Source of the DNA: Streptosporangium roseum DSM 43021
GTDB lineage: Bacteria > Actinomycetota > Actinomycetes > Streptosporangiales > Streptosporangiaceae
DNA: 64,000 nt
Direction: 5' to 3'
Assembly: GCF_000024865.1 (NCBI RefSeq)
Contig: NC_013595.1
Coordinates: 6,944,001 to 7,008,000, forward strand
In this document: one piece after another, positions 1-7,337 of the stretch
How the letters are laid out: each line of letters begins with the position of its first letter
Numbering within the stretch: position 1 is the stretch's first letter
Notes under the pieces: generated by a model
Told to the model about the DNA's origin: nothing
The model's input: only the letters and a program-made list of their open reading frames with translations
Database searches by the model: none
Position numbers and translations under genes: made by a program

Positions 1-489
1 GTCGGCGTGGCGGGCGTTGGTGATCCACGTCTTGGTGCCGTTGATGACGTAGTGGTCGCCGTCGCGGACCGCCCGGGTCTGGATGCCCTGCAGGTCGGTG
101 CCCGCGGCGGGTTCGGTCAGCGCGATCCCGGTACGGCGGGCACCGGTGGCCAGGTCCGGGAGGTAGGCGTCGCGCTGCTCGTCGGTGCCGTGCTCGGCGA
201 TCATCCAGGAGGCCAGCGAGTGCGAGCCGAGCACCCCGGCCACCCCCATCCATCCTCGCGCGATCTCCTCGAAGACCAGCGCGAACGACACCCGGTCCAG
301 CGCCAGCCCGCCGTACTGCTCGGGGATCGTCATCCCGAACAGTCCCATCTGCTTGAACCGCTCGACGATCTCGGTGGGGTAGCGGCCCGTCCGCTCCCAC
401 TCCGAGGCGACCGGCACGATCTCCTTGTCCACGAACTCCCTGAGGGTCCGGCGGAACAGCCGCTGTTCGTCGTTCAGCTCGAAATCCAT
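1..489 (-). CDS. acyl-CoA dehydrogenase, N-terminal part (3' end outside window)
   Basis: FAD-dependent alpha,beta-desaturation of an acyl-CoA, passing electrons to ETF; cytoplasmic. The reverse strand reads MDFELNDEQRLFRRTLREF, a typical acyl-CoA dehydrogenase N-terminus. The helical N-domain follows, then the start of the middle beta-domain with LTEPAAGTD near residue 128, matching the family flavin/substrate motif (I/L)TEPxAGSD. 163 codons are visible of a usual 380-400; the gene runs off the left edge. ATG at 489 is chosen because AAAGGA lies upstream and the family consensus begins there. The next gene upstream on the same strand is a MaoC hydratase, so the two may work in one acyl-CoA oxidation route. 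Substrate not determinable; the carboxylase operon at 21286 suggests branched or terpenoid acyl-CoA (inference). Confidence 0.93.
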   Translation of the reverse strand, partial: MDFELNDEQRLFRRTLREFVDKEIVPVASEWERTGRYPTEIVERFKQMGLFGMTIPEQYGGLALDRVSFALVFEEIARGWMGVAGVLGSHSLASWMIAEHGTDEQRDAYLPDLATGARRTGIALTEPAAGTDLQGIQTRAVRDGDHYVINGTKTWITNARHAD

Positions 490-640
490 GGCGGGGTCCT
501 TTCGAACGCGGGAGGCCGGCGGCCGCCGGGGCGGGGAGGCTCGCCGGTCACAGGTCCGTCTTCGGCCGCGGGCCCGCCCCCGGCGGCCCGGACGGCGGCG
601 GGCTCGGGCGGGAACTCCCCCCACGGCCCGGCGGCGCCCT

Positions 641-1159
641 TCATGTCGTCAGCGGCCCGGTCTTGGCCTGCGGGAAGTAGTGCTTGTCGTGCGGGGCGTC
701 GCGGCGGTAGACCATCACGGAGCGGCGCCAGGACATGACTTCGTCACCGTCCTGGTTGAGGCCGCGCGTGCGGCAGGTGACGATCCCGGCGTAGGGCCGC
801 GATCCGGACTCCCGCTTGGCCACCACGATCGACTCGGCGTAGAGGGTGTCGCCCAGGAACACCGGGTGGGTCAGCTTGATCTCGTCCCAGCCGAGGTTCA
901 TCAGCGCGGTCTGGCTGACGTCGATCACCGAGATGCCCAGGACGATCGCCACGGTCAGCCCCGAGTTGACGATGATCTTCCCGACCGGGGCGCGCCCGGC
1001 GAAGTGGGCGTTGAAGTGGTTCTGGTTGGTGTTCATCGTCAGCAGCGTGAACCAGGTGTTGTCGGCCTCGCTGATCGTGCGGCCGAGCGGGTGCTGGTAG
1101 ACGTCGCCGACGACGAAGTCCTCGTAGTACCGGCCCAGGCCGGGTTCGTGCACGGTCAC
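641..1159 (-). CDS. MaoC-family acyl-CoA dehydratase (hot-dog fold)
   Basis: Likely hydrates an enoyl-CoA or mesaconyl/itaconyl-type CoA; cytoplasmic. The 172-residue product has the MaoC layout: YYEDFVVGD near the N-terminus, the TISEADNTWF segment, then NTNQNHFNAHFA holding the conserved Asn and His of the hydratase site, and IIVNSGLT of the central helix. Single hot-dog MaoC proteins are usually 140-170 residues, so it is complete. The start is GTG at 1159 behind GGGAGAG. It lies 151 bp upstream of the acyl-CoA dehydrogenase on the same strand, and a GntR/FadR regulator follows upstream, which suggests a regulated catabolic set. The exact substrate is inference. Confidence 0.88.
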   Translation of the reverse strand: MTVHEPGLGRYYEDFVVGDVYQHPLGRTISEADNTWFTLLTMNTNQNHFNAHFAGRAPVGKIIVNSGLTVAIVLGISVIDVSQTALMNLGWDEIKLTHPVFLGDTLYAESIVVAKRESGSRPYAGIVTCRTRGLNQDGDEVMSWRRSVMVYRRDAPHDKHYFPQAKTGPLTT

Positions 1160-1206
1160 GGATCTCTCCCTGAACGACGGAACCTTGACGCTAATAGTCT
1201 GACGTT

Positions 1207-1217
1207 TTGATGGTCAA
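1207..1217. promoter_or_regulatory. possible operator TTGA-N3-TCAA upstream of MaoC gene
   Basis: A short dyad TTGATGGTCAA sits about 50 bp upstream of the MaoC start, in the only AT-richer stretch of the gap, and overlaps a minus-strand -35-like TTGACC. A FadR-type GntR gene lies next to it, so it could be that regulator's site. Four-base arms are weak evidence. Confidence 0.25.
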
Positions 1218-1305
1218 TGGCTTGCTTGGTTGTTTCCACGCGACGGCCAGGTGGGCGCGGGCCGGTCCGGGCGCGGCGGGACAGGCGGGCCGGGAGTGCC
1301 GGAGG

Positions 1306-2061
1306 CTACTCCCGCGGCTCCACGCTGGGGTAGTAGGCGGTCCGGAGGTTGTCCAGGTGTTCCAGGGTGGCCCGCCGCGCCCCCTCGGCGTCGCCCGCCT
1401 CGATGTGGCGCAGGATGTCGCGGTGCTCCCGGTCGATGCCGTCGAGTGCGGCCCGCGGGGCGCGGTCGCGGACGAAGCGGCCCTCCAGCACCTCGAAGAC
1501 CGGCCGGGCGACGACCTCCAGCAGCGGGTTGCCGGCCGCGCGGAACAGGACGATGTGGAAGTCGCGGTTGGGCGCGAAGACCTCGCCGGGCTCCCTGCCG
1601 CTGGCCCCGACGATGCAGCCGCGCAGGCGCTCCAGGTCCGCCCCGGTACGGCGCAGCGCGGCCAGCCCGGCGGCCGGGACCTCCAGCAGCTCGCGGATCT
1701 CCATCAGCTGGCCGATGCCCACCCGCATCAGGTCGAAGCTGGTCTCCAGGTAGGCGCTGATGTGGTCGGGGTCGGGGTGGGCGACGAAACTGCCGCCGGT
1801 CACCCCCCGGACGGTCCTGATCAGGTTCTGGCTGGCCAGCAGGCGCAGCGCCTCACGGACCGTGCTGCGGCTCACGCCGTACCGGACGCAGAGGTCGGGC
1901 TCGATGGGCAGCCTGTCGCCGGGCTGGAACTCCCCCGAGACGATCCGGTCGCGCAGGTCGGCCGCGAGTGCCTGGTAGGCGGTCACATCCAGTGATCGTA
2001 GGCGACGGCGGCCGGCCTTCCGGCGCGACGGCCGTTGATCCGGCGGCGGACTAGCATTCAC
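1306..2061 (-). CDS. GntR/FadR-family transcriptional regulator
   Basis: DNA-binding repressor or activator responding to a small acid or acyl-CoA. Residues about 27-95 form a GntR winged helix: ALAADLRDRIVSGEFQPGDR, then SRSTVREALRLLASQNLI as recognition region. The C-terminal all-helical FCD domain follows, with D168/H170-type residues in NRDFHIVLF and H-R-D-I-L near residue 216, as in metal-binding FCD domains. The length of 251 is normal with an extra basic N-terminal tail of about 26 residues. The tail depends on the distal GTG at 2061; an in-frame GTG at 1986 would remove it and fits the family better. It faces the divergent TenA-like gene and lies upstream of the MaoC/acyl-CoA dehydrogenase pair, either of which may be its target. 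Confidence 0.9.
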   Translation of the reverse strand: MNASPPPDQRPSRRKAGRRRLRSLDVTAYQALAADLRDRIVSGEFQPGDRLPIEPDLCVRYGVSRSTVREALRLLASQNLIRTVRGVTGGSFVAHPDPDHISAYLETSFDLMRVGIGQLMEIRELLEVPAAGLAALRRTGADLERLRGCIVGASGREPGEVFAPNRDFHIVLFRAAGNPLLEVVARPVFEVLEGRFVRDRAPRAALDGIDREHRDILRHIEAGDAEGARRATLEHLDNLRTAYYPSVEPRE

Positions 2062-2098
2062 GCTGATCGACGTTCCCCAGATCGCGAGGAGAAGCCCG

Positions 2099-2794
2099 GT
2101 GGACCTGGTCCCCTACGACGAGTGGCGCGCGAGCGCCGTCGACCCCGCGTTCAGCGAGTGGCTGCGCTCGCTGAGCGAGCCGGAGTGGACCGCGGTCGTG
2201 AACCATCCGTTCGCCGCCTCGATCACCCGGGGCGACGTCGCCGACGACGACATGCGCCGCTACCTGATCCAGGACTTCCAGTTCGTCGACTCCTTCACCG
2301 CGCTGCTCGGCGCGGCCGTGGCCAGCGCGGACAACTTCGAGTCGCGGGTGCCGTTCGGCCGCTTCCTCGGCGAGACCGCCACGACCGAGGAGAAGACCTA
2401 CTTCCACCGCGCGCTGGCCGCCCTCGGCGCCACCCCGGCGGACCTGGCCTCCCCGCCGCTGGAGCCGGTGACGGCCGACTTCCGCGCCCTGATGGACGAG
2501 GCCAGGACCAGCCTGGACTATCCGCTCGTCCTGGCGGTGCTGTCGGTCGCGGAGTGGAGCTATCTCGGCTGGGCGAGCCTGGCCGGGGAGCCGTCGCCGG
2601 ACAACTTCGTCCACCGCGAGTGGATCGAGTTGCACGAGGGGCCGGTGTTCCGGGCGTGGGTGGGGTTCCTCCGAGGTGAGCTCGACCGCCTCGGCCCCGG
2701 GCTCACCTCGGAGGGGCAGCTCCGCGTGCTCGACTTCTTCCGCCGCGCCGTACGGCTGGAGCTGCGCTTCTTCGACATGGCCGCGGGCGCCTAG
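2099..2794 (+). CDS. TenA-family protein (TenA_E-like, lacks usual catalytic Cys)
   Basis: TenA proteins hydrolyse aminopyrimidines or thiamine in thiamine salvage. The product is all-helical, 231 residues, with the N-terminal segment NHPFAASITRGDVADDDMRRY and the family middle segment RFLGETATTEEKTYFHRAL. In the C-terminal half the stretch SVAEWSYLGWA occupies the place of the classical CxWxY active-site motif, so the nucleophilic Cys is absent and Glu is present, as described for the TenA_E class. The start is GTG at 2099 with GAGGAG 11 bp upstream. It is divergent from the GntR gene and overlaps the convergent VOC gene by 4 bp. No thiamine genes are nearby, so the substrate is open. Confidence 0.85.
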   Translation: MDLVPYDEWRASAVDPAFSEWLRSLSEPEWTAVVNHPFAASITRGDVADDDMRRYLIQDFQFVDSFTALLGAAVASADNFESRVPFGRFLGETATTEEKTYFHRALAALGATPADLASPPLEPVTADFRALMDEARTSLDYPLVLAVLSVAEWSYLGWASLAGEPSPDNFVHREWIELHEGPVFRAWVGFLRGELDRLGPGLTSEGQLRVLDFFRRAVRLELRFFDMAAGA

Positions 2795-3255
2795 CCCCGG
2801 CCGCCGTCCGGGCCCGGGGCGGGGCCCGGACGATAGGTGCCCGCCTGGCCCGCCCGGGCGGCGTGGACCCCGGCGTCGGGGGCGTAGAGGCGGATCTGGA
2901 GGCCGTCGGGGTCGAGGAAGCCCATGACGTGGCCGGCGGAGGCCCTGACGACGGGGCTGTGCGGGACGCCGAGGGCGTCGAGGTGGGCGGCCCAGGCGTC
3001 GAGCCCTTCCCCGGTGGTCTGGAGGGCGAAGGGGTCGGTGCCGGAAAGGGCCCTGGCCAGCTCCGGGTTCTCCCGGAGGGCGAGCTGGAGGCCGGCCCCG
3101 GGGACGTCGAAGGCCATGCCCCTGACCACGCCGTCGTCGTCCTCGAAGCTGGTGCGCAGTTCGAGGCCGAGAACCCGCTCGTACCAGGAGCGGCTCAGCG
3201 CCAGGTCGCTCACCCAGATCTTGACGTGGTGGACACCACTCACTCCGGCTTCCAT
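2791..3255 (-). CDS. VOC (glyoxalase/dioxygenase fold) family protein
   Basis: A single VOC-type protein of about 154 residues with paired beta-alpha-beta-beta-beta modules: HHVKIWVSDLALSRSWYERV at the start, FDVPGAGLQLALRE in the middle, and GFLDPDGLQIRLY at the C-terminal edge, where VOC enzymes carry the metal-ligand Glu. Here the last position reads Q-I-R-L, so the ligand set may be incomplete. ATG at 3255 is preferred over the upstream in-frame start at 3270, since GGGAGG lies 5 bp before it. The tail after residue 135 is low complexity. Function cannot be named; candidates are a small-molecule binding or lyase role. Confidence 0.82.
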   Translation of the reverse strand: MEAGVSGVHHVKIWVSDLALSRSWYERVLGLELRTSFEDDDGVVRGMAFDVPGAGLQLALRENPELARALSGTDPFALQTTGEGLDAWAAHLDALGVPHSPVVRASAGHVMGFLDPDGLQIRLYAPDAGVHAARAGQAGTYRPGPAPGPDGGRG

Positions 3256-3266
3256 CACGACCTCCC

Positions 3267-3842
3267 TCAAGAGTCCACCCTCGTGGTGACGGTCCTGGTG
3301 AAACGATAGTTGCAGAACTCCGCACGGGACTTCTCACGGTTGAGGTGCCGGGCGGACTGCTCCTTGTTCAGCCCGTCGAAGCTGTCGAAGCCGAGCTTGG
3401 CCACGGCCGCCCCCGCGCCGCCACGGGCGAGGCGGGCGCTGAGGACGATCCTCCCCCGGTGCGGGATCGCGCCGCCGGTGTCACACCAGACTCCGTCGGA
3501 GTGCCTGCGGCAGGTGAAGGCGGCCAGCCGCTTGCCCTTCTCGTCGAAGAGCACGGCCCTGGCCGGGCCCTGGGCGCCCCGGGGAAACTTGCCGCCCACC
3601 CAGAAGGAACCCCAGTAGGGGGCGAAGGACGGTGTCCAGGTCATGGAGTAGTCCAGAACGTAGGTGACGCGCCCGCCCGGATGGGCGCGGGGCGTGCCCT
3701 TGGCCTTCACGTCGATGGCGATCAGGGCGTCCCGCCCGCACTTCTTCGCGGCGTCGAGGCAGGAGGCCTCGGCGGGGGTGATCGGGGACAGGGCGGCTGC
3801 GATGAGGGCCAGGCCTGCGGCGATACCGAGAACACGGCGCAT
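3267..3842 (-). CDS. secreted protein of unknown function
   Basis: I do not recognise a family. The 191-residue product begins with a clear Sec signal peptide: basic MRR, a hydrophobic core LGIAAGLALIAAALS, and a likely cleavage after PAEA-S near residue 27. The mature part is basic, about 18 kDa, with five cysteines (near residues 28, 35, 115, 125 and 177) that could form disulfides, and a WTPSFAPYWGSFWVGG aromatic segment suggesting a beta-sandwich. It ends 11 bp upstream of the VOC start on the same strand, so the two may be cotranscribed. The upstream gap of over 500 bp suggests its own promoter. Confidence 0.75.
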   Translation of the reverse strand: MRRVLGIAAGLALIAAALSPITPAEASCLDAAKKCGRDALIAIDVKAKGTPRAHPGGRVTYVLDYSMTWTPSFAPYWGSFWVGGKFPRGAQGPARAVLFDEKGKRLAAFTCRRHSDGVWCDTGGAIPHRGRIVLSARLARGGAGAAVAKLGFDSFDGLNKEQSARHLNREKSRAEFCNYRFTRTVTTRVDS

Positions 3843-4349
3843 GAGACCTCCTGTGTGTCCTGCCGGAGGACGCCGCCTTCAGGGTGACGTCTCCGCTCCG
3901 GGATCAGGAGTTTCACAATCCCGGCACCGATCACAACGTCCGGGCCGCCGGAACGGTTCACGGACGCTCGGGCGGAACGGCCGCCGGCCCCTCCGGCGCG
4001 ACGGCTCCGCGGGCGTTCCCCGGGAGATCCGCGGACGTTTCCTGATGGAAAGGCCCCGGGCGGGCGGAAAGGAGGGGGTCCGCCGCCCGCCCGGGAGGCG
4101 GTCAGATTACCCCGGCGACCCCGGACTTGGCTCGTTCGCCGCGTCGAGGCCGGGCAGATCGCCGTGGAGCCGGTCGCCGTGCCCGCCGGGCCCGGCCCCC
4201 GTCCCGGGCCCGGCGGCCCTCATCCGGTGTCAGCAAACTGCCATCGGAGGGGAACTTGCTGACACCGTTCTGCCTGGTCCGAGGGTCGTGGAAGGCGGAG
4301 AGTTGGTTGTACCGGAAGAGAACAACCACTCAAGAAAAGAGCTCGGAAA
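3843..4349. other. intergenic region with regulatory-looking 3' half
   Basis: No gene is supported here. The left 350 bp is GC-rich without convincing codon structure. The right part is the leader of the repeat-peptide gene: it holds the strong inverted repeat at 4225-4267 and a second hairpin with TGGTTGT at 4304-4310 and ACAACCA at 4322-4328, just before the AAGAG ribosome-binding region. The drop in GC across 4290-4350 fits a promoter/leader. Confidence 0.6.
4225..4267. promoter_or_regulatory. 12-bp perfect inverted repeat upstream of GTTWD peptide gene
   Basis: CGGTGTCAGCAA (4225-4236) and its exact complement TTGCTGACACCG (4256-4267) are separated by 19 bp and lie 83 bp before the ATG at 4350. 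A two-site operator for a dimeric or tetrameric regulator, or an RNA stem in the leader, would both fit. It has no T-tract, so a simple terminator for the leftward gene is less likely. Confidence 0.6.
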
Positions 4350-4622
4350 ATGAAGAACTCCACCGCTTCCCTGATCGACCTCAAGTTCGCCGCCAAGCTT
4401 TCGGGTGCGATTGTTTCGGGTGTCATCGCAATCACCGCCGTCATCGGCGGCTCCTCCGCCACGGCCGCGGCCGGCACCACCTGGGACTCCAGCTCGACGG
4501 TCGCCGCGGGCACCACCTGGGACGCCGCCGGCACCGACGGCACCACCTGGGACACCGCGAGCACCGACGGCACCACGTGGGACTCCGCCGACGGCACCAC
4601 CTGGGACACCGCGACGCTCTAA
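4350..4622 (+). CDS. small exported peptide with five GTTWD repeats
   Basis: A 90-residue product, not matched to a family I can name. Residues 1-41 form a signal or leader: KNSTASLIDLKFAAKLSG followed by a hydrophobic stretch AIVSGVIAITAVIGGSS and an AxA-type cleavage region ATAAA. The remaining 49 residues consist of five GTTWD blocks separated by short Ala/Ser/Thr/Asp spacers; no Cys, Lys or Arg is present, so the mature part is acidic and Trp-rich. The DNA repeat GGCACCACCTGGGAC starts at 4473, 4509, 4539, 4569 (one base changed) and 4593. The ATG at 4350 follows an AAGAG element. The 97-residue gene at 4667 follows after a hairpin. Structural peptide, surface-active peptide or RiPP precursor are possibilities; no modifying enzyme is adjacent. 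Confidence 0.72.
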   Translation: MKNSTASLIDLKFAAKLSGAIVSGVIAITAVIGGSSATAAAGTTWDSSSTVAAGTTWDAAGTDGTTWDTASTDGTTWDSADGTTWDTATL

Positions 4623-4627
4623 AGTTG

Positions 4628-4647
4628 CTCCGGAAAACACCCCGGAG
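4628..4647 (+). promoter_or_regulatory. intercistronic hairpin between peptide gene and partner
   Basis: CTCCGG (4628-4633) and CCGGAG (4642-4647) flank an 8-nt loop AAAACACC immediately after the peptide stop codon. No T-run follows, so it may stabilise the upstream message or attenuate read-through into the partner gene, giving more peptide than partner. Confidence 0.45.
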
Positions 4648-4666
4648 TACGTGAGGAAATTGAATA

Positions 4667-4960
4667 ATGCTGGTCGAGCTGACGATACGGCGCACCACGT
4701 CAGAACCGCCGAATAACTCGCCGATCGACGGAGTGCGGATCCTTTCCCTCCTTCCCGCGCAATGGCGTAAAGAGCTCATGGCGGCCAACGGCGAAATCGT
4801 CGTCCGCGTGCGCACCGAGGACGACACGACCATCGAACAGATCCGCGTGAAGGTGACCGCGGCTCTCACCGCCCCGGAGGTCAGCCACTGGGAGCTGGCC
4901 ACCTGCGACACTCCGGCCATCGGCCGCCACGAACCCCCCGCCGGCGGCGCCCCGTCCTGA
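4667..4960 (+). CDS. conserved-looking small protein, partner of GTTWD peptide
   Basis: A 97-residue soluble protein without signal peptide or membrane segment; family not recognised. It starts with a beta-strand-like LVELTIRR, continues with GVRILSLLPAQWRKELMA, a strand-rich GEIVVRVRTEDDTTIEQIRVKV and ends in a Pro/Gly-rich tail. The alternation looks like a small alpha/beta domain. ATG at 4667 is chosen because GAGGAAA lies 8-12 bp upstream. It is 44 bp downstream of the peptide gene on the same strand, so coexpression is likely. A chaperone, immunity or regulatory role for the exported peptide is only inference from position. Confidence 0.6.
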   Translation: MLVELTIRRTTSEPPNNSPIDGVRILSLLPAQWRKELMAANGEIVVRVRTEDDTTIEQIRVKVTAALTAPEVSHWELATCDTPAIGRHEPPAGGAPS

Positions 4961-5258
4961 CCGCCCAACCGGCCCGCCCGGCCGGCCCACTTCAGCCGGC
5001 CCGCCCGGCCCGCTCGGTCAGCCACTTCAGCCCGCCCGTCCGGCCCGCTCAGTCGGCCCATTCAGCCGGCCCACCGGAGGCGCGCTCAGGGGAGGTCGCA
5101 GCCACTACGGCCAAGCCGGGCGGAGACATGGGCGGTGCCCCCGGCAGGAGCGGCACGGAGGCGGCCATCACGGGCTCGAAGCGGGCGGCGGAACGGCCGC
5201 GGCGACGAGGTGGCGTCCCAGCCGAAGATCCGGGCGACGATGAAGACGACGTTGACGC
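4961..5258. repeat. degenerate GC-rich direct repeats between convergent genes
   Basis: From about 4965 to 5080 the sequence cycles imperfectly through GGCCCGCCCGGCC and CACTTCAGCC/CATTCAGCC blocks with a spacing of roughly 25-35 bp. There is no coding potential, and the rest of the gap to 5258 shows nothing recognisable. It lies between convergent transcription units, where minisatellite-like drift is tolerated. Confidence 0.5.
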
Positions 5259-5293
5259 GCGAGAGCCGGGCGACAGCGTCGCCCGGCTCTCGC
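5259..5293. terminator. 16-bp perfect hairpin, bidirectional terminator
   Basis: GCGAGAGCCGGGCGAC and its exact complement enclose a 3-nt loop AGC. It stands between the rightward partner gene (ends 4960) and the leftward DUF3618 gene (ends 5345). A second GGAAGG/CCTTCC stem follows at about 5308-5331. There is no U-tract, as is usual for actinobacterial terminators. Confidence 0.7.
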
Positions 5294-5344
5294 TGCGCTC
5301 TCCGGACGGAAGGGCCTCGGACGGCCTTCCCGGAGGGCTCTCGC

Positions 5345-6136
5345 CTACTTCTTCCTGCCCCGCCTCAGCATCCGGAAGACGACCAGGGCGAGCGCGGCCA
5401 CCGTGGCGAAGGCCAGGACAGGACGCTTGCCCGCCTCGGCCGAGACCTTGCCGGCCGCATCCTTGATCTCGACGGGGGTCATCTCCTTGACCCGGCCCAC
5501 GACCTCGGGGGCCGCCTCCTTCATCCGTCCGACCATCTCGGGGGCCGCCTCCCTGACCCGGCTCACCATCTCGGTCGCGGTGCCGGCGGTGGCCGCTCCC
5601 ACCCGGCGGATGTCCTCGCCCACCTGGGTGGCGGTCTCCTGAACGCGGCCCTTCACATCGGTCTTGTGCACCAAAGCCTCCACAGTGTCACCTAGTTCGC
5701 GTCGGTCGTTCTCGATGTCCCGCCGCACGGATTCCTTGCCCGTCACTCCCGCGGCCGGCCTGTCGTCGCCGGCTCCACCGACGCCGGCCGTGCCCGTCAC
5801 GCCCGCGCCCGTCCCGGCGACGGCGGCGCCGGCCCTGCCGGTCCGGTCCGCGCCCGTTCTCCCCGCACCGGTCCCGGCGTCGGCTCTTCCGGCATCGGTG
5901 CCGTTCGCCAGGTGAGGCGTCCCGTCACGGCTGGACGGCGGGCCACCGAGATCCGTGGTGGGCGTCCCGTCACGGCCGGCCGGCGGAGCCTCCGCCATGT
6001 CCGGCGCGTTCGGCGGGATGTTCAGCGACTCCCTCTCGTCGGGTGTCACGGGCTCGCCGACCCCCTTCCTGCGAGAGCCGGTGGTCCCGGCTTCTCCGGG
6101 TTCGAAGTCGGGACTGCCCGGGTCTGTCTCAGTCAT
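5345..6136 (-). CDS. DUF3618 domain membrane-anchored protein
   Basis: 263 residues. Residues 1-135 are low-complexity, Gly/Ala/Asp/Thr-rich and repetitive (GRDGTP twice, GTGAG blocks). Residues 136-170 carry the DUF3618 signature VRRDIENDRRELGDTVEALVH. A run of amphipathic REAAPEMVGR-type repeats near residues 190-225 follows, and one C-terminal membrane helix, PVLAFATVAALALVVFRML, ends in RRGRKK. Family proteins pair with Holin-X proteins, exactly as here, where the upstream gene overlaps by 4 bp (ATGA). Role in the membrane is unknown; envelope stress or septal association is inference. Confidence 0.87.
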   Translation of the reverse strand: MTETDPGSPDFEPGEAGTTGSRRKGVGEPVTPDERESLNIPPNAPDMAEAPPAGRDGTPTTDLGGPPSSRDGTPHLANGTDAGRADAGTGAGRTGADRTGRAGAAVAGTGAGVTGTAGVGGAGDDRPAAGVTGKESVRRDIENDRRELGDTVEALVHKTDVKGRVQETATQVGEDIRRVGAATAGTATEMVSRVREAAPEMVGRMKEAAPEVVGRVKEMTPVEIKDAAGKVSAEAGKRPVLAFATVAALALVVFRMLRRGRKK

Positions 6137-6534
6137 CGGTGTGCCCTCTCCTTCACCACGTCGATGTCGTGCCTGAGGCTCTCGATGGTCCGCTCAGGCG
6201 CCGGCGGAACGGCCTCGGTCACCTGACGCTTGCCCAGGAACCCGAGAACGGCGGCCACGGCCAGCAGCACCACGCCCACGATCGCCGCGGCGGCCCACGC
6301 GGGCATCGCCAGGGCGAGGAGCAGGATCACGGCGGCCACCAGGGCGCCGCCTCCGTACAGGGCCACGACGCCCGCCCCGCCGAACAGGCCCGCACCGATT
6401 CCAGCGTGCCTGCCCTTTTCGGCGAGCTCCAGTTTGGCCAGGCGGAGCTCGTCTCTGACGAGGCGTGAGACCTCCTCCGACATCTGCCGGATCAGTTCGG
6501 CCGTGGACAGGGCGTCCTTCGGACTGCCGGTCAT
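6133..6534 (-). CDS. Holin-X family (actinobacterial holin superfamily III) membrane protein
   Basis: 133 residues: a charged N-terminal helix LIRQMSEEVSRLVRDELRLA, then two membrane helices, about 43-72 (GAGLFGGAGVVALYGGGALVA) and 76-100 (PAWAAAAIVGVVLLAVAAVLG), then a charged tail. This is the layout of the 'phage holin family' proteins found in almost all actinobacterial chromosomes, so it is not evidence of a prophage. It is translationally coupled with the DUF3618 gene. The start ATG at 6534 follows GGGAGG. Confidence 0.88.
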   Translation of the reverse strand: MTGSPKDALSTAELIRQMSEEVSRLVRDELRLAKLELAEKGRHAGIGAGLFGGAGVVALYGGGALVAAVILLLALAMPAWAAAAIVGVVLLAVAAVLGFLGKRQVTEAVPPAPERTIESLRHDIDVVKERAHR

Positions 6535-6812
6535 GGCTTGCCTCCTCCCTGCAGGTCCCTACTGGAGAAGGCGCTACCCTCTCCCGCCACGGCAAACCTC
6601 CGGCTCGCGGTGGCGGCCGTCCGGGCGGTCGAGGCCCGGCGGCGCCCACGTCCGCCGGCTGACCACGGGCAAGGTCATGCGCCGCCTCGCCACCGCCCCG
6701 TCCGGGCGCGGCGTTCTCGGCGAGGAGGGGCGAGGAGGGGGTGGCTGACCGGCGCGCCGGTCAGCGGTCGCAGTGAGCTGTCACGCGTGCGCCGGTCCCC
6801 CTGGCGCGTGCC

Positions 6813-7337
6813 TCATCCGCTGTGCGAGAGCGCGTGGAGATGGACCTCGACGGTCTCCTCTCCCCCGTCCCAGGACGGTTCGTCGAGCAGCCTGGTCAGC
6901 GCGAACCCGCTCTTCTGCGCGACCCTGCAGGAGGCGGTGTTCGCGGCGGCATGCAGCAGGTCCAGCCGGGACAGCTCCAGGCAGGCGAACGCCCACCGCG
7001 CGACCGCGCCCAGCGCGTGAGCGGCCACGCCCTTGCCCCGGGCCGCGGGCAGGACCCAGTAGCCGACCTCTCCGGCCCCGTCGACGACGGACTTGACCCT
7101 GATGTGGCCCAGCACCTGGCCGGTCGTCGCGTCCGCGATCGCGAACGCGAATGACGAGTCGTCGGCCCATCCCGCGATCCGGTCGGCGATCCACGCCTTC
7201 TCGTCCGAGTCGGCCATGGGGGCGGGCGCCCATCTGCTGATCTCCGGATCGTTCAGCGCCTCCGCCACGACCTCGGTGTCGGCCGGACGCCACGGCCGGA
7301 GGTGAAGCCTTCCTGCGGCGATTTCCATGGGTTCCAT
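6813..7337 (-). CDS. GNAT-family N-acetyltransferase (RimJ/RimL-like)
   Basis: Transfers an acetyl group from acetyl-CoA to an N-terminal or small-molecule amine. The 174-residue product opens with the RimJ-type segment LHLRPWRPADTEVVAEALNDP, has the central strand FAFAIADATTGQVLGHI, and the acetyl-CoA loop VLPAARGKGVAAHALGAVARW (consensus Q/RxxGxG/A) at residues 100-120. It ends with ANTASCRVAQKSGF, where most RimJ/L members read N-x-A-S-x-x-V-x-x-K-x-G-F. ATG at 7337 is preferred; the open frame further upstream runs into GC-rich repeats. Substrate unknown. Confidence 0.87.
   Translation of the reverse strand: MEPMEIAAGRLHLRPWRPADTEVVAEALNDPEISRWAPAPMADSDEKAWIADRIAGWADDSSFAFAIADATTGQVLGHIRVKSVVDGAGEVGYWVLPAARGKGVAAHALGAVARWAFACLELSRLDLLHAAANTASCRVAQKSGFALTRLLDEPSWDGGEETVEVHLHALSHSG

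Noticed and set aside
5345..6534. Prophage indication from the holin-like gene
   Set aside because: Holin-X with DUF3618 is a common chromosomal pair in actinobacteria; no other phage genes are present.
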